This document shows, piece by piece, positions 27,301-32,621 of a stretch of 32,621 nucleotides of DNA. Location: assembly GCA_026391715.1 (NCBI GenBank), contig JAPLDO010000068.1, positions 1 to 32,621 on the forward strand, in the 5' to 3' direction. Each line of letters begins with the position of its first letter. Position 1 is the first letter of the stretch. Below the pieces are notes generated by a model, which saw only the letters and a list, made by a program, of their open reading frames with translations, made no database searches and was not told where the DNA came from. Source of the stretch: Bacteroidota bacterium (GTDB lineage: Bacteria; Bacteroidota; Bacteroidia; Bacteroidales; FEN-979). A program made the position numbers and the translations under genes.

Positions 27301-29842
27301 CGGTCAACCCAGCGCGTTGAATGTAACAAGCTCAAATCCGAACTATACCTATTTATGGACGCCCGGGAACCTTTCCGGCGCGCTTCAAACCGTATATCCT
27401 GCCGGCACTACCATTTATACGGCAACGGCAAATGATCTTCTGACGGGTTGTAATGCAAGCGAATCTGTTGCAGTTACAGTTCTTCCTACTCCATCTGAAA
27501 TCACGGTTACTCCGGCAGCTCCGTCAATCAATGCGGGAAGCATTCAGCAACTCGCTGCAACCGGCGGCGTTGTAAATATTTCGAGAGTTTTTGGCAATGG
27601 AACAACCACCAATGCCGCAACGGGATATCCTTCGCCATACAGTAATTATTTTGGCGGATCGAAACATCAGATGTTAATTCTTGCAAGCGAACTTACCGCT
27701 GCCGGTATTCCGGCAGGAGCGCCTATCAACTCGATCATGTTTACCGTTACCGGCGTGGGTTCGACCTTCAGCGGTAGCCTTAATAATTTTCAAATTGATA
27801 TGGCACATACTACATCAACCGTTTTATCAAGCGCTTCATTCATTGGCGGGCTTACAAATGTACTCCCCCCTGTAACTGTCCCTATTGCAGTAGGAACTGT
27901 AACTCATTCGCTTTCCTCGCCGTTTGTGTGGGATGGTTTGCGGAATCTTGTAATTCAGACTTCATACAGCAACGGAAACGCCGGTACTTCTACCGATTTT
28001 GTGCAGATGACCAATACCGATCCAGGTTTTGTGAGTACTAACTGGTACCGGGCTGATAATGAAACGGCGGCAATGATTCTTGCAGCCGCCACGCCAACCA
28101 GCTTCGGTAATGCTCGTCCAAATATGGTTTTGGGTTATTTAATGCCAACAACCATGGTGTGGACGCCTTACACTAATCTATATACCAATGCTGGCGCAAC
28201 TACGCTTTACAATGGAGAATCCATGACTACGGTTTACTCAAAACCGGCGGCAACCATTACATACTTAGCCACCGCAAACGCGCCTTCAACCGGATGCGCC
28301 AGGACAAAAACAGTGACGGTTACCGTTCTTCCCCCGTGCGAAATGCCATCAGCAGTAACTTCATCGGCTGTTACCGCTACAACTGCAACTATTTCATGGA
28401 CTGCCCCTGTGCAGGCTCCGGGCAACGGGTACGAATTTGAAGTCAGAACGAGTGGCGCTCCGGGCAGCGGACAAACTGGATTGACCGCTTTTGGTACGAC
28501 ACAAGCCATCAGCGCGGCTGTGATCGGATTGGCGCCAAACACCCTTTACCACGTATATGTTCGCTCGAATTGTGGCGACAACAATTATAGTATCTGGACA
28601 AGCGATTATTCATTTACCACACTGTCCGATCCGCTTTCAGTTACCGGAACGGTTACCAATACATTGTGTAATAGTACTGCTGATGGGGCAATAAGCACAA
28701 CGGTTTCTGGCGGTTTCCCTCCATATTCCTATTTATGGAACATTGGGGAAACAACCTCGTCTGTGACTGGCTTATCGGCGGGATTTTACAATGTGACAGT
28801 TACGGATTTAACCAGTTTTGAAGCGGTAGGAAGCTGGATGGTAACAGAACCGAGCGAAGTATCATGGAGGGGACAAACAACAAATATCTCATGTCATGGC
28901 GCGAACGACGGCTCTATTTCAACAATCATGACTCAGGGCGGTACGCCTCCGTATTACTATTTATGGAGTAACGGAGCAACAACTGCAAACGTCAGCGGAT
29001 TACAGGCGGGTCGCTACGATATTTCGATAACCGACTCTCATAACTGCTTAATATTTACCTGGAGAAATATTTATGAACCTGCGGCAATTGGTTTAACCGC
29101 AGCCACTACTCCTGCCAGTTGCCCAACGGGTAATGATGGCGGCGTTGTTCTTACTGTTGCAGGCGGTACCGGCGGATATGCTTTTTTATGGAGTAACGGC
29201 GCAACAACCATGAATATTTCCGGTTTGAACCCGGGAAATTACGGCGTAACTGTTACTGATGAGCGTTACTGTGTGGCAACGGGAAGCTGGACTGTTGGAC
29301 AAACCTCAGCAGTTTGTTCAAGCATATACGTAACCGGCGAAATAACCACAACGGAATGTTACAATGCCACCAACACTATCACTGTTGCCGGAGACGGAAC
29401 AACCTTTGTGGTTCAGCCTGCCGGTCGCGCAACTTTCATTGCAGGCGTAAAGATTCTCTATAAAGAGGGAACCAAAGTACATCCCGGCGGTTACCTGCTT
29501 GGTAAAATCACTCAAACCGGGCAGTTCTGCACCTCTCGAAAGATTGCAGAAGTAATTGCTTCCGGACAGGAAGATGCGCCATTCGCTACGGTAAGCGCTT
29601 TTTTCAACATCTTTCCGAACCCGACTAACGGCAATTTCACGCTGGTACAAAAGGGCGACCGGATATACAGCAAAGTAAAAGTTGAAGTTTACACAATGAG
29701 CGGCGAAAAAGTTCTCACGGAAAGCATAATTGGCGTTATGAAGCACGAATTCCGCTTCGATGACATGCCCGGCGGACTCTATTTTGTAAGAGTTGTTGCC
29801 GATGATTATGTTGAAACCATTAAGTTGGTGAAGACGAGGTAA
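21383..29842 (+). CDS. Giant T9SS-exported multidomain surface protein with beta-helix head, type 2
   Basis: A 2819-residue exported protein. Residues 1-19 are a signal peptide (cut near AAFA-Q). Residues about 20-770 form a right-handed beta-helix-like head: many short N-x-I/V and SGNxF-type rungs, ending in SAPDVGADEFAG, a common closing motif of such domains in this phylum. Then come Ig-like domains (from about 780), four of them interrupted by inserts of 150-190 residues (about 929-1113, 1374-1533, 1795-1944, 2066-2253); an Fn3 domain (2319-2413); three SprB repeats (2418-2640); the conserved pre-tail domain; and a T9SS type A sorting domain (about 2745-2819). The part after 2319 parallels residue 2486 onward of the other giant protein. 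Beta-helix heads often bind or cut polysaccharide, but no catalytic residues can be assigned. Surface adhesion or glycan binding is the best guess. Confidence 0.92.
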   Translation: MKNLFFLIMALMFSGAAFAQLNGTYHIPSGNPSFPTIAAAISALNSQGVGSGGVTFLVATGHTETIADSLVLTASGKVSGSIIFQKSGSGNNPLITRTDGGSKATSTLGGQGDAVITLQGTDYVTFDGIDVTANLQGIEYGYYLRKADATDGCKYVTIKNAAVTMNKGTSAYVAGIYLSNNIPTSTISSATGVTVTSVGGRNESISITGNNISNVFTGIILRGYNHTSAPYDFYDQNVVVGASGVGNTIRNFAGNTASTSYGVYLIYQNGANVSYNVINNTGGGGTAATAILYGIFHSTGTTSSFTANSNTINLTQGGATHALYGINNAATGNPVFDNNNVTLNSSVSTTGTFGYIYNSGGAASTLISISGNTFSGSSFMTTGSTYLIYNSVSQLTPGISNIVNNSTAGTITRGGASGTIYCYYDGASPTGTEYISGNNFSNIVLTGTSTFYGISSNTVTGHTQNVFNNIITNISGGSGTIYGINLQAANTRSVYGNDLNAFSGSGTIYGVSVGTGSASCNVYKNKIYNFISTPAGGIVYGIYVSAGTTMNIYNNYISDLKAPTASGTNAIIGINISGGTTANAYYNTVFLNATSSAGSFGTSALYVSSTTTLDLRNNIFVNKSDRAGSSGFTVAFRRSGAYNATYYASISNTNNFYALSSSSFGNYIFYDGINKDSTMSDYKALVAPRDAGSFTEIPPFFNVATAPYDLHLLTTTTTQCESGGTPVSSPIAVSDDYDSHPRYPNPGYPNNPAFPASAPDVGADEFAGMPSFSCTTPNPGNTIASASGICLGQNVILSLQNPIIGTGNSYQWKSSSDGVTFANIANANGGSYTATPVATTWYQCVVTCQNGPSAATSIPVQVTFANNITSTTPAIRCGTGTVTLAATAGSGTLKWYSNASGGFAVGTGSPFITPVINATTTYYVGAETSTSGIVSVGAGAVSSSTYPNPFYSLWSNTHNQYLITFAELAAAGIAGGDITSLAIEVTNGVMAMLDFSIKMGHTTATNMSSFLSPSFTAVYTAATQTPTIGVNTMLFQTPFTWDGVSNIVIEICHGNSSNSLTMSSTCLADNSSFVSTIHVQKSAASAGSITCADFTTNLATYSVRPKFTFGGAVACSSPRSAVTATVTPSPALTVTGNQTVCSNEVAMLSVTSQSSFFDVFLWSPATNLFTDPACVIPYNGVSSALTVYAKTASPVVTTYTCNATNNATLCSNTAQTVFTSLPSSPVITATPETICISGSAALTVSPATGYGAATFQWQNSPDGIVYTDIAGATNLNYTTSILGTTTYYKLIIKNGTGQVCVTPLITATVNNPIVNTTTPGSHCGPGSVTLGATGSGGTLNWYSTTTGGTALATGSSFTTPAITSTTPFYVSSNSPGSATVAVGAPGNGATETYTLEGGLLFNVVSQSILINGVYVYPIGTGAGTVNVALKNSSGTVLQSLAFNCTGTTLPGIKTYIPLDWTVQMGTDYFLDMTSRTGSVASLIRDASANIIGGPIATNPYCTFPGAMTITSGRLGATGTITAYYYFYDWSVTVGCNSPRVPVLATITTPPTLTITSGQTICSNEIISLSVTSMVADYDSYTWSPVTNLFTNSACTIPYLPNVNASTVYVKSAAAMATTFICTGNNSQSLCSNTAQSTVTVIAPDPLITSAPETICMSGSAIISLTSGSGFGSATFQWQESNDNITFTDIPGATNSSYVTPTLAATTFYKVFIKNSAGIFCTSPQFTMYVVNPQVTGTTAGSRCGTGTVVLGAAGNAGSTLSWYQVPTGGVKLGTGTSFTTPVITSSTSFYVAATSGGAGSTFSVGPTSTAIGSNGAQALEYYLTFDVTTNNMTMEGVYVYPGAAGTVKFYIASNDGFVLYNVSWPVTASDINVKTYIPVNFTIPFGSNYRIGYSVAAGGVSMYRNSGGAVYPYTLPGIVSITGNSFVGYPSYYYYFYDWKVRSGCESTRTAVMANVTPGPSILPTAMPSTICAGQPSALNVTSSNPNYTYLWTPGNLSGALQTVYPAGTTIYTATANDLLTGCNASESVAVTVLPTPSEITVTPAAPSINAGSIQQLAATGGVVNISRVFGNGTTTNAATGYPSPYSNYFGGSKHQMLILASELTAAGIPAGAPINSIMFTVTGVGSTFSGSLNNFQIDMAHTTSTVLSSASFIGGLTNVLPPVTVPIAVGTVTHSLSSPFVWDGLRNLVIQTSYSNGNAGTSTDFVQMTNTDPGFVSTNWYRADNETAAMILAAATPTSFGNARPNMVLGYLMPTTMVWTPYTNLYTNAGATTLYNGESMTTVYSKPAATITYLATANAPSTGCARTKTVTVTVLPPCEMPSAVTSSAVTATTATISWTAPVQAPGNGYEFEVRTSGAPGSGQTGLTAFGTTQAISAAVIGLAPNTLYHVYVRSNCGDNNYSIWTSDYSFTTLSDPLSVTGTVTNTLCNSTADGAISTTVSGGFPPYSYLWNIGETTSSVTGLSAGFYNVTVTDLTSFEAVGSWMVTEPSEVSWRGQTTNISCHGANDGSISTIMTQGGTPPYYYLWSNGATTANVSGLQAGRYDISITDSHNCLIFTWRNIYEPAAIGLTAATTPASCPTGNDGGVVLTVAGGTGGYAFLWSNGATTMNISGLNPGNYGVTVTDERYCVATGSWTVGQTSAVCSSIYVTGEITTTECYNATNTITVAGDGTTFVVQPAGRATFIAGVKILYKEGTKVHPGGYLLGKITQTGQFCTSRKIAEVIASGQEDAPFATVSAFFNIFPNPTNGNFTLVQKGDRIYSKVKVEVYTMSGEKVLTESIIGVMKHEFRFDDMPGGLYFVRVVADDYVETIKLVKTR
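29615..29842 (+). repeat. Duplicated 3' end shared by the two giant genes
   Basis: The last 228 coding bases align without gaps to 20303-20530. I count 13 differences (about 94% identity), and the final 51 bases are identical. Only the sorting-domain region is this similar; the upstream homologous domains have diverged much further. Confidence 0.9.
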
Positions 29843-29857
29843 CGCCCCCCTTCTGTG

Positions 29858-29896
29858 AAAAGCCGGAATCCTGAGTTGAGGGATTCCGGCTTTTTT
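29858..29896 (+). terminator. Strong rho-independent terminator of the second giant gene
   Basis: Stem AAAAGCCGGAATCC/GGATTCCGGCTTTT (14 bp) with loop TGAGTTGAG and a T-run. It differs from the copy after the first giant gene mainly at one loop base. Confidence 0.9.
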
Positions 29897-29914
29897 CGAG
29901 GGACGAGGGAGGAC
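29897..29914 (+). repeat. Remnant or minimal heptamer array (about two ACGAGGG units)
   Basis: Directly after the terminator, CGAGGG and ACGAGGG occur in tandem, then AGGAC. This is the same unit and the same position relative to the terminator as the array at 20670, but without a four-helix-bundle gene. Confidence 0.7.
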
Positions 29915-29994
29915 AGTAGAAATGATTATTTTTGCCAATAATAAGTGTTGATTATGTAATATATTTTACATTATTCGTATTAAAAGTGTGATTT

Positions 29995-30188
29995 ATGGAA
30001 ATAGAAAGGTGTGTTTTAAAGCAACTAATTGACTGGAAAAGTAGTTTGGGGCGCAAACCATTAATATTGCAGGGCGCCAGGCAGGTGGGCAATAACATGG
30101 CTTTTTAAACGCGTTGGCAAAGATTATTTTGAGAGTGTCGCCTAATTTAATTTCGATCGGCAAACTGAGCATAAGCAGTTTTTAAATT
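29995..30188 (+). pseudogene. Decayed AAA+ ATPase (AAA_14/DUF4143 type), N-terminal fragment
   Basis: From the ATG at 29995 the frame reads MEIERCVLKQLIDWKSS, then RKPLILQGARQVGNN, and stops at 30106-30108. The family reads GARQVGKTW at this point. Removing one base within 30091-30096 restores GKTW and the next frame continues as LFKRVGKDYFESVA, a TAA where Tyr is expected (about 30144), then FNFDRQTEHKQFLNYD. So there are two lesions, a +1 shift in the Walker A motif and a nonsense codon, and everything after about 65 residues is missing. Upstream, ATGTAA-N6-TTACAT (29954-29971) may be its old operator or promoter region. Intact relatives are stand-alone ATPases common in accessory DNA. Confidence 0.8.
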
Positions 30189-30980
30189 ATGATAGGAAAT
30201 AAAATCATTGAACTTGATCGGGTTGACTCAACCAATATTTACGTCAACACGATCCTGGATCTGGAAAATCCTGAGGAAGGAACTGTTTGCCTGGCGCGTG
30301 AGCAGTTTGCCGGTAGGGGACAGCAAGGCAATAAATGGGAAAGCGAATCAGGGAAGAATCTTACTTTCACGGTTTTGTTAAAACCTGTTTTCCTTGCCGC
30401 CAGCCAGCAATTCATGCTGAACAAAGCCATCGCGCTTGGTGCGCTTGATTTTGTTATTGCCTATCTAAGTAATCAATTCACAGGAGAAAGAGATCAAGAT
30501 TCAAGAAAATATATACCCCCTGCGACAATAAAATGGCCTAATGATATTTACATCGGAAACCAGAAGATTGGCGGAATCCTGATTGAGCACAAGATTATGG
30601 GGCAAACGATAAGCGTTTCGCTGGCAGGGATAGGACTGAATATCAATCAAACCCGGTTTGCCCCGGATATTCCCAATCCGGTTTCCCTGATCCATTTTCT
30701 GCGGCGCGAAGTTGAGCTAACTGGCGCTCTAAATGCCGTTTGTCGTTCAATTGATCGGAGGTACGCGAGCTTAAAAGAGAGAGATTTTGTCAGCCTCAAC
30801 AGCGAATTCAACCAGCAGTTACTGGGATATGAACAGTGGCGCTATTACCTCCGCGACGGAGCTGTTTTTGAAGGAAAAATAGCCGGTGTTGATGATCCAG
30901 GTCGCCTGATTATAGAAAGCCGGGATGGCATACTTCATCATTTCGGACATAAGGAGGTTGAGTATTTGTTAAATTATTAA
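30189..30980 (+). CDS. birA: Biotin-[acetyl-CoA-carboxylase] ligase
   Basis: A 263-residue biotin-protein ligase without the N-terminal DNA-binding domain (class I). It activates biotin with ATP and attaches it to the carrier lysine of biotin-dependent carboxylases. Seen: DSTN (13-16); the biotinyl-adenylate loop AGRGQQGNKW (41-50); KWPNDIYIGNQKIGGILIE (115-133) with the conserved lysine K126; GIGLNIN (147-153); and a small C-terminal SH3-like domain (about 215-263). Residues 94-112, rich in charged residues, look like an insertion before the KWPND strand compared with short ligases. The start ATG follows directly on the ATPase relic; no ribosome binding site or promoter is recognised. Convergent with the next gene, 3 bases between stops. 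Confidence 0.93.
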   Translation: MIGNKIIELDRVDSTNIYVNTILDLENPEEGTVCLAREQFAGRGQQGNKWESESGKNLTFTVLLKPVFLAASQQFMLNKAIALGALDFVIAYLSNQFTGERDQDSRKYIPPATIKWPNDIYIGNQKIGGILIEHKIMGQTISVSLAGIGLNINQTRFAPDIPNPVSLIHFLRREVELTGALNAVCRSIDRRYASLKERDFVSLNSEFNQQLLGYEQWRYYLRDGAVFEGKIAGVDDPGRLIIESRDGILHHFGHKEVEYLLNY

Positions 30981-30983
30981 CCG

Positions 30984-32507
30984 TTAAAAAGCCCGAACAG
31001 CGCGAACATAGTTTGTGTAGTTCTTTCCGTCGTTGCCCTGTATGCCATTGCCGAAGTAAACGTACCAGGCGTTACTTGCGTTGTACTCGGAGGAACTCCA
31101 ATAGTAATTACTTACGAAACCGCCGATTAAATTTTTTTGCAGATACATTTGGTAAAGTTCGTCTTTTGAAGGTAAAAACCAGTCGTCGTAACCGTTCAAC
31201 ACAAGGTCGTTACAAATGCGCGCTGCAATGCCAGCCACGGTGCATCCGTTTACAATAGCTGTTGTATTTGCCTGTCCGGAGCCAATAGCTGTGGATGTGC
31301 CTGCGATAGAGGTTCCGGGACAGCCCCATTTTGCTGCGGCGCTTTGGTTTGTTGTTGCCGAAATTAGCCCGTGTTGTCCGGTGACGTCAATATAAAAGAT
31401 GATTCCACCGCCGTAACTTTGTCCAATATAAAATTGATTCGTTTGACAAATCAGCGATGCTGTTGAAGACATTCCACATGTATTGTATGCCCAAACGAAT
31501 CTTGTATAAGCAGTGTTCATGGCAAGTCCGGTTTCTGTTTTTGTTAATGCTGCGCCCATGTCTGTTGCCGAGGCATATTCATCAATGGTATTCCATTTAT
31601 ATCCCGTTGCTCCCGAAACGGGATTCCATTTCCAAACAATCTGAAATGCCGAAGGAACATGCGTTCCGGCAATAGGCGGCGTTGGATTTACGCTCGTAGT
31701 TTGCGCTAACATCGTAGAAATTGAATTTCCACAAGCATTGTATGCCCATAAATATCTCGTATATGCAGTATTACAAATTAATCCTGTCTCTGTTTTTGAT
31801 GTGTCTAACCCCAAGAACGTGGCTGTGGCAAAGTTATCGGTTGTGTTCCATTTATATCCGGTGGCGCCCAAAACAGGATTCCATGTCCAAACAATCTGGT
31901 TAATAGAAGGGATATGAACTCCTTCGGTGGGCGCAGGAGAAAAAGGTATCTGCGAGGTTGATTGTGATAGCGTCAACTCCGAAGATTGGCCACATGCGTT
32001 ATACGCCCAAACATATCGGGTATAAGGCGACTGGCAGGTTAACCCTGTTTCAGTATATGATGTTGAAAAGCCAATGTCGGTGGCAGTAGTGAAATTACTG
32101 GTTGTATTCCATTTATATCCAATAGCAATTGGAACTGAGTTCCAGTTCCAGATAATCTGAGTTACCTCAGGAATGTGTGTTCCTTCAACCGGAGCTAAAG
32201 GCATTGTGCAGCCCCACAAAATATTTTGCCATTTGCCTCCCTGATAAATGGAAATTACGCCGGCGCCATCGGCATTACAATTTGTGCAATACACAATAAG
32301 CCCTTCAACCGGATTCTGAATTGCATTGCGCCCTGCAAAGGTCATCCTGGGAGGTAAAAAACCTTTATTGTTAAATTTTACATCCAGCCCTGCCGATAGA
32401 TCCGGCGCTGAACTGTCGGCATTAATACTTACCTGGGCAAATGTGCAAAGAGCCGGGATATTCAAAATAAATCCCAGAAGAATAAAAAACCTGTAAACCC
32501 TTTTCAT
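30984..32507 (-). CDS. Secreted protein with three Fn3-like repeats and a C-terminal DUF1566 domain
   Basis: A 507-residue exported protein. Residues 1-24 are a signal peptide (cut near CTFA-Q). Residues about 25-105 form an N-terminal region with the common LSAGLDVKFNNKGFLPPRM and IQNPVEGLIVYCTN elements of Bacteroidota surface proteins. Three tandem Fn3-like units of about 85 residues follow (from about 108, 195 and 280; DNA 31437-32186), each with G-Y-K-W-N-T, T-E-T-G-L and WAYN-x-C-G. Residues about 359-507 are a DUF1566/Lcl-like domain with DWFLPSKDELYQMY, YYWSSSEY and a final VRAVRAF. No T9SS sorting domain is present, so export beyond the periplasm is unproved. No promoter is recognised in the 114 bases upstream, where I see no other feature. 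No terminator separates it from the convergent birA. Confidence 0.88.
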   Translation of the reverse strand: MKRVYRFFILLGFILNIPALCTFAQVSINADSSAPDLSAGLDVKFNNKGFLPPRMTFAGRNAIQNPVEGLIVYCTNCNADGAGVISIYQGGKWQNILWGCTMPLAPVEGTHIPEVTQIIWNWNSVPIAIGYKWNTTSNFTTATDIGFSTSYTETGLTCQSPYTRYVWAYNACGQSSELTLSQSTSQIPFSPAPTEGVHIPSINQIVWTWNPVLGATGYKWNTTDNFATATFLGLDTSKTETGLICNTAYTRYLWAYNACGNSISTMLAQTTSVNPTPPIAGTHVPSAFQIVWKWNPVSGATGYKWNTIDEYASATDMGAALTKTETGLAMNTAYTRFVWAYNTCGMSSTASLICQTNQFYIGQSYGGGIIFYIDVTGQHGLISATTNQSAAAKWGCPGTSIAGTSTAIGSGQANTTAIVNGCTVAGIAARICNDLVLNGYDDWFLPSKDELYQMYLQKNLIGGFVSNYYWSSSEYNASNAWYVYFGNGIQGNDGKNYTNYVRAVRAF

Positions 32508-32621
32508 CTGAAAACAGTTTTAAATGTTGATTTTACATTACCTATAAATGATGCTTGCCCGCCATCAGGGAAACCGCATTCTTGCAGATTGAGACAGGTA
32601 AAAGTAAGTTGGAGTTGAAAG

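Noticed and set aside
29318-29938. Minus-strand 206-residue gene over the end of the second giant gene
   Set aside because: It is antisense to the SprB and sorting-domain codons; a matching antisense frame at 20261-20596 arises from the duplicated 3' end.

Overview
The window comes from a member of the Bacteroidota. Three very different secreted proteins end in type A sorting domains of the type IX secretion system (T9SS), which is restricted to that phylum. Several genes are preceded by candidate promoters of the phylum's TAnnTTTG type, purine-rich ribosome binding sites are mostly absent, and the two largest proteins carry SprB-type repeats. The genus cannot be told from the sequence; a free-living or environmental Bacteroidales-like organism is my inference. 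There are no rRNA or tRNA genes and no CRISPR array.

Layout. 265-2343 is a secreted 14-fold YCF48-like repeat protein with a T9SS tail and a clear terminator. 2513-4041 is a three-gene hipB-hipS-hipT operon, a toxin-antitoxin system with a split HipA kinase, followed by a decayed IS5-type transposase (about 4062-4361). 4450-5709 is an SsnA-like amidohydrolase, convergent with an orphan amino-acid-type substrate-binding lipoprotein (5762-7006, minus). 7206-10161 (minus) is a tightly coupled three-gene surface-polysaccharide operon: a Wzy-like membrane polymerase and two family 2 glycosyltransferases, each junction a 4-base ATGA overlap. Upstream of it on the same strand is an Rpn/PD-(D/E)XK nuclease gene (10226-11080).

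More than half of the window (11561-29842) is two giant genes for T9SS-exported multidomain surface proteins of 2989 and 2819 residues. They share the same C-terminal chassis (Fn3, three SprB repeats, a conserved pre-tail domain, sorting domain) but have unrelated N-terminal heads. Both are built from Ig-like or Fn3 domains interrupted by inserted modules of about 150-230 residues. Their last 228 coding bases are about 94% identical by eye, and near-identical terminators follow each. Between them lies a four-helix-bundle (23S rRNA intervening-sequence family) gene flanked by oppositely oriented heptamer arrays; a short heptamer array without such a gene follows the second giant gene.

The right end holds a decayed AAA+ ATPase (AAA_14/DUF4143 type), a biotin-protein ligase gene (birA, 30189-30980), and a convergent gene for a secreted protein with three Fn3-like repeats and a DUF1566 C-terminus (30984-32507, minus).

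Taken together this is accessory, surface-oriented DNA: exported adhesin-like proteins, glycan synthesis, a toxin-antitoxin module, and relics of at least two mobile or selfish genes. Only birA looks like a housekeeping gene. The most unusual features are the nested-domain architecture with homogenised 3' ends in the giant genes, the array-flanked four-helix-bundle cassette, and the split-kinase hip operon.
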